35,566 nt of DNA from Clostridium oryzae (GCF_002029235.1 NZ_MZGV01000043.1:1-35566), one strand, 5' to 3'; shown: positions 7,754 to 16,698, counted from the first letter of the stretch. Translations and numbers: made by a program. Notes: a model not told the origin generated them from the sequence alone.

Positions 7754-8641
7754 ATGCTTAAAATAGGTAAAAAAGCTACAGAAAAAGTTGAGTTTATTGT
7801 ATACGTTTTACCAGCTATGATACTTGTGTCCTTGGCAATTTATATTCCATTTCTTATGAGTATGTTTTACTCTCTTACTGAATGGAACGGAATACAAAGC
7901 AATCCTAAGTTTGTTGGCTTCAAGAATTTTAAACAGATTTTTAGCGGAGACAGCGATTTTAGGAATGCAGGGCTTTTTACATTAAAATATTGTATATTGT
8001 ACATTATTTTAATAAATGTTCTAGCACTTCTTATAGCAGTTATTCTCGATAAACAGTTAAAATTAAGAAATGTACTTAGAGCTGCTTTCTTTATTCCTTA
8101 TATATTAAGTTTAGTAATAGTAGGATTTATTTGGAAGTTCATATTTTCTCAGGGATTCACTGCATTAGCTGCCAGCACAGGATGGGGAGTTTTTAAACTT
8201 AGCTGGCTTGGCGATCCGAAGCTTGCATTTACATCAATTGTCATAGTATCGGTATGGCAATCAGTTGGGTTCTATGTACTTATATATATTGCGGGCCTTC
8301 AATCAGTACCATACGATTTAATTGAAGCCGCTACAGTAGATGGAGCAGGACCTCTTAGAAGATTCTTTCAGATAGTTTTACCTCTATTAGGACCTTCTGT
8401 AACAACTTGTGTATTTATGTCCCTTACAAATTCTATTAAGGTATTTGATGTTATACTATCACTCACAGCTGGAGGCCCAGGAGGATCAACCTACAGTTTA
8501 ACCTATGACATATATAAGGAAGCTTTTCAGAACAATATGTACGGATATGGAAGTGCAAAAGCGTTTATCATGTTCATAATCATTTTGATAGTTACTGTAA
8601 TTCAGCTTAAATTCTTTAAGAGCAGGGAGGTTGAAGCATAA
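7754..8641 (+). CDS. ABC sugar transporter permease, MalF type (importer 2)
   Basis: This CUT1 sugar permease of about 295 residues has some six membrane segments and the EAA loop EAATVDGAGPLRRFFQIVLP from residue 191. The ATG at 7754 is chosen because AGGTGGG (7741-7747) is 6 nt upstream; the ATG at 7748 touches that site. The stop codon overlaps the next start by one base (TAATG), so the two permeases are translationally coupled. It is first in an operon continuing to a YesM/YesN-type two-component system. The region GGPGGSTYSLTYDIYKEAF is characteristic of sugar importer permeases of this type. Confidence 0.9.
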   Translation: MLKIGKKATEKVEFIVYVLPAMILVSLAIYIPFLMSMFYSLTEWNGIQSNPKFVGFKNFKQIFSGDSDFRNAGLFTLKYCILYIILINVLALLIAVILDKQLKLRNVLRAAFFIPYILSLVIVGFIWKFIFSQGFTALAASTGWGVFKLSWLGDPKLAFTSIVIVSVWQSVGFYVLIYIAGLQSVPYDLIEAATVDGAGPLRRFFQIVLPLLGPSVTTCVFMSLTNSIKVFDVILSLTAGGPGGSTYSLTYDIYKEAFQNNMYGYGSAKAFIMFIIILIVTVIQLKFFKSREVEA

Positions 8642-9471
8642 TGAAAACGAAGAAAAGCGGCTTGCTTTTGTTGGAAATAGTTATGGTTATAGTAGCTATA
8701 ATGTTTCTATATCCAATAATCCTCATGATATTTAATTCTTTGAAATCATTTTCAGAGGTAATGGCAAATGTAATTGCACTTCCTAAACATTTAGAAATAA
8801 AGAATTATACTTATGTATGGAAGTTTGTAAATTATCCTAGATTATTCCTAAACAATTTAATAATCACTACAATAGGCATAATCGGAATAATATTCTTTGC
8901 TTCCATCGCATCCTATAAACTTTCAAGAACAAAAACCAAATACAGTTGGTTAGTGTATCTGTTTTGTATAACTCCTATGCTGATTCCTTTTCAGACAATA
9001 ATGATAACTGTTTTAAAGCTTTTTAAGGTATTACATCTGACAAATAGCACGTGGGGACTAGGTATACAATATTGGGGATTTGGAGTCCCTATGGCAATAT
9101 TTATATATCATGGTTTTGTAAAAACAATACCAAAAGAAATAGATGAAAGTGCTGTGGTTGATGGAGCATCGAGTTTTAGAACGTTCTTTTCAATAATTTT
9201 CCCACTGCTAAAACCAGTAACAAGTACCATAGTAGTAATAGATGTAATGTGGATATGGAACGACTTTTTACTTCCTTTATTAATGGTAAATGCGACAAAA
9301 GCTACACAAACGTTAACTTTAGCTGCTTATACGTTTGTAGGGCAATATATAACAAATTGGCAGTATGCTATGGCAGCAATGGTATTAGCAGTATTTCCTT
9401 CAATTTTATTCTTCATATTTATGCAGAAACATATTGTAAAAGGTGTTACTGCTGGAGCTGTTAAGGGTTAA
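8641..9471 (+). CDS. ABC sugar transporter permease, MalG type (importer 2)
   Basis: This partner permease has 276 residues, about six hydrophobic segments, and the loop ESAVVDGASSFRTFFSIIFP from residue 169; the second residue of the EAA motif is serine here, a common variant. WNDFLLP and the tail KHIVKGVTAGAVKG are typical of MalG-like subunits. It overlaps the preceding permease by one base and uses an AGGGAGG ribosome site inside that gene. A hairpin with a weak T-rich tail (9493-9540) separates it from the sensor kinase gene. No ATPase is present in the operon. Confidence 0.9.
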   Translation: MKTKKSGLLLLEIVMVIVAIMFLYPIILMIFNSLKSFSEVMANVIALPKHLEIKNYTYVWKFVNYPRLFLNNLIITTIGIIGIIFFASIASYKLSRTKTKYSWLVYLFCITPMLIPFQTIMITVLKLFKVLHLTNSTWGLGIQYWGFGVPMAIFIYHGFVKTIPKEIDESAVVDGASSFRTFFSIIFPLLKPVTSTIVVIDVMWIWNDFLLPLLMVNATKATQTLTLAAYTFVGQYITNWQYAMAAMVLAVFPSILFFIFMQKHIVKGVTAGAVKG

Positions 9472-9492
9472 AAAGTTTGAATCAAAAGATGG

Positions 9493-9540
9493 GCAGATAA
9501 ACAGTGTAATGATTTTATACTGTTTATCTGCTTATTATAT
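9493..9540 (+). terminator. Hairpin between importer 2 permeases and sensor kinase (attenuator-like)
   Basis: GCAGATAAACAGT (9493-9505) and ACTGTTTATCTGC (9519-9531) form a perfect 13-bp stem followed by TTATTATATTTTATTT. Termination would be partial, giving less regulator mRNA than permease mRNA. No separate strong promoter was found before the kinase gene. Confidence 0.6.
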
Positions 9541-9592
9541 TTTATTTATAAGAACTGCTTATTATGAGAAAATATAGGGAGAAGGTGATACT

Positions 9593-11410
9593 ATGAATAT
9601 AAAAAGGGTGTTAAAAGATGCACTGATAAATATTACTGATAAAATTGAAAGTAAATTAGTAAACAAGCTTATAATTATTTTTACCTCTGTTGTTACTTGC
9701 ATAATAATAATAGTTGTATTATTGTCCTATAGAATAATTAAAAATGAACTTGTAAAGGGAAATATAGAAAATAATAAAAATATCATAAAAATAGTAAATA
9801 GGAATACTGAGAAATATTTCAATGAAGTAAGGCAATTTTCACTGCCGCAATTTAAATATGAGGACCTAATACGAGCACTAAATACTGAATCAGGAGATTA
9901 TGATGAACAATTGTATCTGGAAGGATATTTAAGAGAAATGTTTTATTCAAGAAGAGATATAGAGGGCATTTATTTATATATAATTAAGAAACATAAATAT
10001 TATTATATAACAAGACAAAATGAGGACATAAGAGTAAGAATCGCTTATGATAACACAATTCCCAGATCAAGCTGGTATAAAACGACGATTAGCAGTAAAG
10101 AAAATTCATTTTTTCAGCCTATATTGCTGCAGAAGAATCTAGGGTATTGTAAAAATCCGGGAGATTATTTTTTGGCATATCATACAACCATTAACAATAT
10201 TTCTACTAGAAAACCACAAGCTATGATATCGTTTTACTTTAATTCTTACACTATAAAAGAAGTTCTAAAAGATATACCTATAAATAATGGAGAGCATATC
10301 ATACTTCTAAATTCAGATGATATTCCATTCTATTTTGACACCAGAAAGTTTTATTATAAAGCCTTAAAAGCTAAACTATTTAAGACTTTTACAACTTCAA
10401 TAGATCAGGGTAAAACTGTGTGGAATAATAAAACTGGCAAATATCTTGTCATATATAGCAATTCTGAGATAAATAACATGAAATTGGCTAAATTTATTCC
10501 GTATACTGAAATGTATAGAGCAGTTAAAACTAATCGGAATGTAACACTGTTTATGGGATTTGTTTGTATGCTTTTTGCTACAGCTCTTATTGCATTTACT
10601 TCAAAGGCTATTACAAAACCTCTTAAAAAACTATCTTATAATATGGATAGATTCAGTGAAGGTTATTTTGATGTTAAGACTGAAGTGTATGGGAAAGATG
10701 AGGTATCTCAATTATCAAAACAATTTAATGTAATGGTAAAAAGTATTAATGACTTGATCAACGATAAGTATAAAGCAAAACTTGTAGAACAGAGGGCAAT
10801 ATTAAAGGCATTAGAAGCTGAAGTAAATCCTCACTTCTTATATAATGCTCTACAGGCAATATCAACTAAGGCGCTGAAAAATGGTTTATATGACGTCAGT
10901 GAGATGATAGATGCACTGGCGATGACATTTAGATACTGCATAAATGGAGGAGATATTGTAGATATTAGAAGTGAAATTAAGCATGTTGAAAACTATATTA
11001 TGCTTCAAAAGGCTAGATTCGGTGACAGACTTCAGATTATATATGAGATTGATGAGGATATAAGAAATGTTGAAATTCCAAAACTTTCAATACAAACGTT
11101 AGTGGAAAACTCCATAAAGCATTCCCTTGAAAAAGCATCAGATAATATGACTATAGTTATAAAAGGATATAGGGAAAATGGGAAGGCAGTAATTATTGTA
11201 AAAGATAACGGAAGAGGTATTTCTAAGGAAAAATTAGATTCAATACTAGAATCTTTTGATGATATATGGGATGAAAAACAAAAAAGACATATAGGAATAA
11301 AAAATCTATATATGAGATTAAAATTGATTTTTGGTGAACAAGCGTCAATGAAAATAAAAAGCAGCAATGGTTCGACAGAAGTTATAATTTTTATTCCAAT
11401 AGGAGGATAA
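9593..11410 (+). CDS. YesM-like sensor histidine kinase
   Basis: This 605-residue membrane sensor kinase is of the type that controls sugar importers in Firmicutes. Membrane segments at about 25-46 and 318-338 flank an extracellular sensing region of about 270 residues. A HAMP linker follows (about 340-390), then the His_kinase domain with the motif VNPHFLYNALQAI (phosphate-accepting His414). The ATPase domain shows the N box (VENSIKHSL), DNGRGIS, and IGIKNLYMRLKLIFG. The Shine-Dalgarno is GAAGGTGAT. The response regulator starts 2 nt after its stop. It probably senses a sugar, or its binding protein, outside the cell and phosphorylates the product of the next gene. Confidence 0.9.
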   Translation: MNIKRVLKDALINITDKIESKLVNKLIIIFTSVVTCIIIIVVLLSYRIIKNELVKGNIENNKNIIKIVNRNTEKYFNEVRQFSLPQFKYEDLIRALNTESGDYDEQLYLEGYLREMFYSRRDIEGIYLYIIKKHKYYYITRQNEDIRVRIAYDNTIPRSSWYKTTISSKENSFFQPILLQKNLGYCKNPGDYFLAYHTTINNISTRKPQAMISFYFNSYTIKEVLKDIPINNGEHIILLNSDDIPFYFDTRKFYYKALKAKLFKTFTTSIDQGKTVWNNKTGKYLVIYSNSEINNMKLAKFIPYTEMYRAVKTNRNVTLFMGFVCMLFATALIAFTSKAITKPLKKLSYNMDRFSEGYFDVKTEVYGKDEVSQLSKQFNVMVKSINDLINDKYKAKLVEQRAILKALEAEVNPHFLYNALQAISTKALKNGLYDVSEMIDALAMTFRYCINGGDIVDIRSEIKHVENYIMLQKARFGDRLQIIYEIDEDIRNVEIPKLSIQTLVENSIKHSLEKASDNMTIVIKGYRENGKAVIIVKDNGRGISKEKLDSILESFDDIWDEKQKRHIGIKNLYMRLKLIFGEQASMKIKSSNGSTEVIIFIPIGG

Positions 11411-11412
11411 AT

Positions 11413-13068
11413 ATGTGCAAGGTATTGATTGTAGATGATGAAGAACCCGTTAGAGAAGCGATAATGCTTCTTGGTAAATGGAAGGAACTTGGAATAAACC
11501 GAGTTATTGAAGCACAGAATGGCAAAGCAGCACTACAAGTCGTTGAGGATGAACATCCAGATATTATACTTGTAGACATGAAAATGCCAGAGCTTAATGG
11601 GGCGGAATTTTTAAAAATAATTGCTAAAAAGCATCCGGACATAAGTAGTATTGTTATCAGTGGGTATGATGAGTTTTCATTTACTAAGCAGGCAATAAAA
11701 TCAAAAGTGATTGATTACTTATTGAAGCCAATAAATAGAGATGAGCTCAACAATGCATTGAAGTCTGCTGTAGATGTAATAGCCTCTAGAGAAAAGAGTA
11801 AGGATAAAATTATAGAAAATAATATAGCTCTTAATGTATCTATACCAGTGGTAAGAGAAAAGGTGTTTATGTCGATTATTGAGGGCAATTATAGTGAAGA
11901 GGAACTGGAGTTATACAAGAAAATAATAAATGCACATGAAAGTAACTATTATGGGATCACTATATTGAGGATAGGAAACCTAGAATATGTTAAAAAGGCT
12001 CAGCATTTTAATAATAACATAGATCTACTAAATTTTGCTATAAACAATGTGGTGCAGGAATTTTATTTTGATAGGCTTAAGTGTTTTGGCTTTAGAAATC
12101 CTAAATTTGAAAGAGAAATAGTAATTGTGACGTATTCAGATATATATAATGATGAAATAGTGCAAATAGCCTATGATTCAATTAGCAAAGTAGTAAGAAA
12201 GCTTAAGGAAGTTCTAAATATAATAAGTGTAGCAGCGATAGGAGATATATATTCGACTAGTCTTAAACTTGGAGATGCATATAAATCTGCTAAAAATATT
12301 TTAGATTCATATAATATTATTAATCCTGCTGAAATTATATGCCGCAGCGAAGATAAAAAAAGGCAGCGATATAATTATACGCTTATGAATATAATAAACA
12401 TTATAAAAAGTGCTGTTGAAAATGGAAGCTATAGATACATTAAAAATGAACTTGAAAAATTCCTTACTGAAATAAAGAAAGCTGAATATCTTAGTATAAA
12501 TAATGCAGATAGGATTATTGATGAACTTATTTTTATAATGAAAAATATTTTTCACGAATTTACTGATGAAAATAAGGATCACGATGAAAATACAAGCAAT
12601 TCTATCGAGTCGAAATTTGATGAATTAGATTATACAAATTTTTCTGAATTTGAAACGTTGCTCTATAGAATTTCAGAATATATGTATCAGAAGATTAGGC
12701 AAAATATAAGAAGCAATCAGACTTTCAACATTCAGGATATCAAGAAATATATTGATAATAATTATTATGAAGATATAAAGGTATCAATGTTTACAGAAAA
12801 ATATTATCTCAGCAGAGAATACTTGATGAAACTATTTAAACAGGAATTCGGATATGGAATTTATGAATATGTTCAGAAGATTAGAATGGAGAAAGCCCAA
12901 GAACTTCTAGGAGATTTGGATGTTAAGATACAAAGTATATCTAAAATAATTGGGTATAGAGACAATAACTATTTCAGCAAGGCTTTTAGGCGATACTTTG
13001 GTATCTCACCGTCAGCCTACAGAAATATGCTCATAGAAAAAAGAATGCATAATTTAGAGGAAAAATAA
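11413..13068 (+). CDS. YesN-like response regulator with AraC DNA-binding domain
   Basis: This 551-residue regulator has an N-terminal receiver domain (about 1-120) with acidic residues D8/D9, phosphorylation site Asp55 in LVDMKMPE, and the conserved lysine in LLKPINRDE. A long middle part of unassigned function is rich in I, N and K. A C-terminal AraC-type double helix-turn-helix (about 445-545) contains YYLSREYLMKLFKQEFG and IGYRDNNYFSKAFRRYFGISP. Its ribosome site AGGAGG lies in the end of the kinase gene. It very likely activates the permease operon and the downstream binding-protein gene through the matching blocks at 7585-7620 and 13145-13180, but binding has not been shown. Confidence 0.9.
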   Translation: MCKVLIVDDEEPVREAIMLLGKWKELGINRVIEAQNGKAALQVVEDEHPDIILVDMKMPELNGAEFLKIIAKKHPDISSIVISGYDEFSFTKQAIKSKVIDYLLKPINRDELNNALKSAVDVIASREKSKDKIIENNIALNVSIPVVREKVFMSIIEGNYSEEELELYKKIINAHESNYYGITILRIGNLEYVKKAQHFNNNIDLLNFAINNVVQEFYFDRLKCFGFRNPKFEREIVIVTYSDIYNDEIVQIAYDSISKVVRKLKEVLNIISVAAIGDIYSTSLKLGDAYKSAKNILDSYNIINPAEIICRSEDKKRQRYNYTLMNIINIIKSAVENGSYRYIKNELEKFLTEIKKAEYLSINNADRIIDELIFIMKNIFHEFTDENKDHDENTSNSIESKFDELDYTNFSEFETLLYRISEYMYQKIRQNIRSNQTFNIQDIKKYIDNNYYEDIKVSMFTEKYYLSREYLMKLFKQEFGYGIYEYVQKIRMEKAQELLGDLDVKIQSISKIIGYRDNNYFSKAFRRYFGISPSAYRNMLIEKRMHNLEEK

Positions 13069-13124
13069 AATTATTACTTTCAATATTTAGAATAGAATAA
13101 ATTAAAAGTGGAATAATATTTATA

Positions 13125-13138
13125 TGAAATCGTTTTAT
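13125..13138 (+). promoter_or_regulatory. Possible CcpA (cre) site
   Basis: TGAAATCGTTTTAT agrees with the Firmicute cre consensus TGWAANCGNTNWCA at 12 of 14 positions, missing the final CA. It lies just upstream of the operator-like block before the binding-protein gene, where catabolite control would make sense. One such match is weak evidence. Confidence 0.25.
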
Positions 13139-13144
13139 AAGTAT

Positions 13145-13180
13145 ACTTTTTTACCTCTAAGAGTTAACTTATATACATTT
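13145..13180 (+). promoter_or_regulatory. Shared 36-bp operator-like block, binding-protein copy
   Basis: The block aligns without gaps to 7585-7620 and carries TTACCTCTAA (13151-13160) and GTTAACTTATATACATTT (13163-13180). It ends exactly 21 bp before the first base of the -10 box at 13201, the same register as the other copy. Confidence 0.6.
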
Positions 13181-13206
13181 ATTTTAAACCCATAAATTTC
13201 TACAAT
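13178..13206 (+). promoter_or_regulatory. Promoter of importer 2 binding-protein gene (weak -35)
   Basis: The -10 is TACAAT (13201-13206); the -35 position (13178-13183, TTTATT) is poor and overlaps the end of the operator-like block. The start codon is 39 bp downstream. Confidence 0.5.
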
Positions 13207-13244
13207 AGACATATGAAAAATAATGAATTAGGGGGAAACAAATT

Positions 13245-14531
13245 ATGAAAAAGAAAAGTTTAGGAGTTATTGCTGCCATTGCTTCGCTCTCAATAGCTAG
13301 TTCTATACTTGTGGGCTGCGGCAAGAAAACTACTAACAATACGAAGCAAACAACAAATAACAAAAAATCAGTAACAATAACATGTTTTCAAAACTCACCA
13401 GAATATACTGATGCTATTAATGCGTATATAGATCAGTATAAGAAGGTTAAGCCTAATGTAAAAATAGACCTGGAAATTACTCAGGCAGATTATCCTACAT
13501 TACTTAAGGCAAAAATTGCTTCTAATAACATACCTGATGTTTTTTCCTCAACTGCAGGCGGAGAAATTAAATCATATGCAGAGTATTCAGCTGATTTATC
13601 AAATGAACCTCTCGCAAAAGCTATGACTGATGCTGTACGTACAAATATGTCGTATAATGGAAAAGTTCTAGGATTACCTCTGAAAGCTAATGTCTTTGCA
13701 CTAATTTACAACAAGGATTTGTTTGAAAAAGCAGGTATTACTAAACCACCTACAACTGTAAGCGAGCTAGAGGCTGCTTGTAAGAAACTACAATCAGCAG
13801 GTATAACTCCATTTACTAATGGATATAAAGAGTGGTGGGTATTTAAACATATATTCCAACATTATATGGATGCAGATACACCAGATGTTTCGAAATTAGT
13901 TGATAAATTTATCGCAGGAAAGACTAAGTTTGAGGATCATCCATTATTATATGATAATTTCTTTGATTTCATAGATCTATCATTAAAGTATGGTACAGCT
14001 AAACCTCTTGAGTCAGATTATAATGCTGAAGTGTCCGCTTTTGCTAGTGAAAAAGTTGCTATGATGACTGGACAGGGTGCATGGGCAGAAGAAGGAATAC
14101 TAAAGATAAATCCTAATATTAAAATAGGCATAATAGGCTATCCTGTAAGTAATAACCCAAAGCAATCTCAGATAATAGCAGGTGCTGATCAGGCGTTAAG
14201 AATCTATAATAAGTCTAAGGTACTTAATGAAACAAAGGCATTATTTAACTGGCTATATACTTCTGACTATGGTAAGAGTTGGTTCTCAGAGACAGCTAAG
14301 GTAATACCTCCAATAAAAGATGCAAAAATGCCAAATCTTCAGATACCTAAAGCAATGCAGCAGATCACTAAGACACAGAAAGTAGGAGATGTAGCTATTA
14401 ATTACTCTTTGGATAGTTTCCATCAGAAATTTGGTGAAATTATGCAGGCTTATATATCAAAAGCCAAAACAAGAGATCAGGCAGTTAGAGAGATTGAAAA
14501 GGCTTGGATGCAATTAGGCGCAGCAAAATAA
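13245..14531 (+). CDS. ABC sugar transporter, substrate-binding lipoprotein (importer 2)
   Basis: This 428-residue family-1 solute-binding protein has a signal peptide ending in lipobox LVGC (lipidated Cys25), then a T/N/K-rich linker and the usual start strand VTITCFQNSPEY. Motifs such as LKAKIASNNIPDVF, LIYNKDLFEKAGI and MMTGQGAWAEE fit CUT1 sugar binders. The Shine-Dalgarno is AGGGGG. It is separated from its permeases by the two-component genes and has its own promoter bearing the same operator-like block, so it can be made in excess over the membrane parts. Given the divergent GH31 gene, an alpha-xyloside or xyloglucan fragment is a reasonable but unproven ligand. Confidence 0.9.
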   Translation: MKKKSLGVIAAIASLSIASSILVGCGKKTTNNTKQTTNNKKSVTITCFQNSPEYTDAINAYIDQYKKVKPNVKIDLEITQADYPTLLKAKIASNNIPDVFSSTAGGEIKSYAEYSADLSNEPLAKAMTDAVRTNMSYNGKVLGLPLKANVFALIYNKDLFEKAGITKPPTTVSELEAACKKLQSAGITPFTNGYKEWWVFKHIFQHYMDADTPDVSKLVDKFIAGKTKFEDHPLLYDNFFDFIDLSLKYGTAKPLESDYNAEVSAFASEKVAMMTGQGAWAEEGILKINPNIKIGIIGYPVSNNPKQSQIIAGADQALRIYNKSKVLNETKALFNWLYTSDYGKSWFSETAKVIPPIKDAKMPNLQIPKAMQQITKTQKVGDVAINYSLDSFHQKFGEIMQAYISKAKTRDQAVREIEKAWMQLGAAK

Positions 14532-14587
14532 ATAAAAATATTTAAATTTATGAATAGATAATAAAATCTGTAAAATACTATTTTTGT

Positions 14588-14624
14588 AAACCTTCTCTAG
14601 TTATAGGGGAGGTTTATATTTTTC
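14588..14624 (+). terminator. Terminator after importer 2 binding-protein gene
   Basis: AAACCTTCTC (14588-14597) pairs, with two G-U pairs, to GGGGAGGTTT (14606-14615); ATATTTTTC follows. Confidence 0.75.
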
Positions 14625-14637
14625 TAATCTGTCATAT

Positions 14638-14666
14638 TTGAAATAGTCTAAAATTAATTTTATAAT
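14638..14666 (+). promoter_or_regulatory. Promoter of the DNA methyltransferase gene
   Basis: TTGAAA (14638-14643) and TATAAT (14661-14666) have the ideal 17-bp spacing, 34 bp before the start codon. Confidence 0.65.
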
Positions 14667-14700
14667 TATATATGTAGTATCAACTAGAGAGGATAGAAAT

Positions 14701-16185
14701 ATGGGCAGAGGGAAAAAGTTGCTTTTTGAAAAAGAAATTGATTATCAGCAGCGTTTAATAGATAGGCGAGAGATAGGTTATTACAGAACACCGGAATTTG
14801 TTGCAGCGTACATTACTAAAAGAATGCTTGAGATAAACCCGAAAGGCACTAGCGTGCTAGATCCCTGCTGTGGGAAAGAGGAGTTACTGAATACCTTCAT
14901 AAGTAAAAAATTACAGATACAAGGTTTTGATATTATAAAATATAAAAAGAATTATAATATAGACTTTAAAACTAAAGATTTTATTGATTATTATTCTGAA
15001 TTAAAAACAGAAAACCAGCTTCCGTTGGGATATGATTACTACATTGCTAATCCGCCCTACAATTGCCATGAAGTAAATTATATTAAAGATAATAAGAGAA
15101 AGTTAATGCAAATATTTTCTGATGTTGGAGTGCACAATATGTATAGTATGTTTATTTCGGCTATTATAGATTGTGCTAAAAAAGGAGCGGTAATTGGTAT
15201 AATAACTAGTGATTCGTTTCTTACAGCTAGATTTCATAAAAAACTTCGAGAAAAAATATTAAAGCAATGTGCTATACACGAGATAACGATGTGCCCTAAG
15301 GATTTATTCGCTCAACAAGGAGCAGATGTAAGAACAAGCATTATATTATTGCAGAAAGGGTTAGAGTACCAGAAAAAAGTTCGAATAAATAATAGACAGT
15401 TAAGCATAAGTGAATTTAAGAGTGTTTTGAATCTCAATATAGAAAGCTATAATTGTTATGATTTAGAAGCTATAATTTTGAAAAATTTAGAAGACAATTA
15501 TGAATTTATTTTAGAGTGTCCAGATGAAATAAAAACTATTTTTAATAATGTCAGGTTAGGAGATAGATATGCTTGTGTTAGCGGTATATCCACCGGTAAT
15601 GATAAAAAATATCTTTCTAGCAAAAAAGAGGATCCTTATACGGTACCCTTTTATAAAAATCCAGCCAAAAATCGTTTCTTAGCTAATAATTTTATTTATA
15701 TACATAAAGATTTTTTAAAATTATCTGATCAAATAGATAATTTTATAGTTAGAAATAAGGAAATGATATTCAAGCCGGGAATAACTTGTTCATCCATGGG
15801 AGTTGAGTTTACTGCAGCTAGATTACCCGAAAAATGTGCTTTTGGGGTTAATGCTAATATAATTTGTGATGATGAGGAAGCATGGTGGTTGATGGCATAT
15901 TTAAATTCTTCGCTTGTAACTTATATGGTTAGGGGAGTTTTAATTAGAAGCAATATGATTACTTCAGGCTATGTTTCAAGGATACCTTTAATTTGTTTTA
16001 GCAGTCAGGACAAATATGAATTAACAAAACTTTCGAAAAGGGCTTATTCAGCCGTTCAGGCTGGGAAAGGATACGGTAATGAACTTAACTCTATCAACAG
16101 AATTGTATATAATGCAGCTCATATAGCTAAAGATACTGAAGATATGATAGAATTATTCAATAAAAGCTTAATAAAAAATACATAA
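14701..16185 (+). CDS. Solitary N6-adenine DNA methyltransferase
   Basis: This 494-residue class I SAM-dependent methyltransferase has the gamma-type order seen in Eco57I/type IIG-like enzymes. It shows a YYRTP motif (27-31), SAM-binding motif I VLDPCCGKEE (52-60), and catalytic motif IV NPPY (117-120) typical of adenine-N6 modification. The C-terminal half (about 280-490) looks like a target-recognition domain, with phrases such as GISTGNDKKYLSS and WWLMAYLNSSLVTY. At 494 residues it is long enough for methylase plus recognition domain, with no nuclease motif at either end. No restriction gene is adjacent, so it may be an epigenetic enzyme comparable in layout to CamA of Clostridioides difficile; its target site is unknown. 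It has its own promoter. Confidence 0.8.
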   Translation: MGRGKKLLFEKEIDYQQRLIDRREIGYYRTPEFVAAYITKRMLEINPKGTSVLDPCCGKEELLNTFISKKLQIQGFDIIKYKKNYNIDFKTKDFIDYYSELKTENQLPLGYDYYIANPPYNCHEVNYIKDNKRKLMQIFSDVGVHNMYSMFISAIIDCAKKGAVIGIITSDSFLTARFHKKLREKILKQCAIHEITMCPKDLFAQQGADVRTSIILLQKGLEYQKKVRINNRQLSISEFKSVLNLNIESYNCYDLEAIILKNLEDNYEFILECPDEIKTIFNNVRLGDRYACVSGISTGNDKKYLSSKKEDPYTVPFYKNPAKNRFLANNFIYIHKDFLKLSDQIDNFIVRNKEMIFKPGITCSSMGVEFTAARLPEKCAFGVNANIICDDEEAWWLMAYLNSSLVTYMVRGVLIRSNMITSGYVSRIPLICFSSQDKYELTKLSKRAYSAVQAGKGYGNELNSINRIVYNAAHIAKDTEDMIELFNKSLIKNT

Positions 16186-16200
16186 AATCTCTCAACAACA

Positions 16201-16229
16201 TTGATAATTGGGCAGTAATACATTATAAT
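16201..16229 (+). promoter_or_regulatory. Promoter of the 108-residue protein gene
   Basis: TTGATA (16201-16206), a 17-bp spacer and TATAAT (16224-16229) make a good sigma-A promoter. It implies a leader of about 135 nt before the start at 16372. The leader contains an AAAATG/CATTTT pairing but nothing recognisable as a riboswitch. Confidence 0.55.
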
Positions 16230-16371
16230 GTAATAAGTAATTTTACAGATTAAAATAAAAGTCTATATTTATATTGCAAGCAAAATGTAGATACATCCGC
16301 ATTTTAGAAAAAATGATGGTTTCCTCATAAAATTTTTAAAATGTGATATTTAGACAAAGAGGGGTGACGTT

Positions 16372-16698
16372 ATGAAAACATTTAAAACTTTAATGGATGA
16401 GATGAATGAAATTGATGACTTAGAAGAACTAGAGGCTGCAGCTGATTTATTTCAATATGGAATAGAAAAAGGTTATTATAGTATAAGAGAGTCAGATGAA
16501 TTTAATCATGTATATTGGGATGTTAAAAACAGGTGCTTAGCATGTAAAATTGCTAAGAAGATAAAAAGAAATACTCTTGATGTAATAAGTATTGTTAAAG
16601 GAGCTCCTGTTTCAATAAAAAATGATGAAGAGGAACTGACAAATTATATAAATGGTAGAATTAAAGCTTTAAGAGGAAAAATTGGCGGACTTAAGTAA
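16372..16698 (+). CDS. Small protein of unknown function (108 aa)
   Basis: I do not recognise this protein. The first 45 residues are acidic and predicted helical (MDEMNEIDDLEELEAAADLF), the middle contains YWDVKNRCLACKIAKKIKR with a single CxxC, and the C-terminus is basic (INGRIKALRGKIGG). No signal peptide or membrane segment is seen. A strong ribosome site (GAGGGGTGA) and clear promoter and terminator support it as a real, separately transcribed gene. It lies between the DNA methyltransferase and the MATE exporter on the same strand but is probably not in an operon with either. A small regulatory or adaptor role is possible but not shown. Confidence 0.7.
   Translation: MKTFKTLMDEMNEIDDLEELEAAADLFQYGIEKGYYSIRESDEFNHVYWDVKNRCLACKIAKKIKRNTLDVISIVKGAPVSIKNDEEELTNYINGRIKALRGKIGGLK

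Noticed and set aside
9249..9464. Plus-strand 71-codon frame inside importer 2 second permease
   Set aside because: It is an out-of-frame reading of the permease gene without its own ribosome site.
11032..11367. Minus-strand frame opposite the YesM-like kinase
   Set aside because: It overlaps the ATPase domain of the kinase and has no start context.
16230..16371. Riboswitch in the long leader of the 108-residue protein gene
   Set aside because: Only short AT-rich pairings are visible and no known aptamer core was recognised.
14701..16698. Restriction-modification or phage-defence cassette
   Set aside because: Only a methylase and one unrelated small protein are present; each has its own promoter and there is no nuclease, helicase or toxin-like gene nearby.
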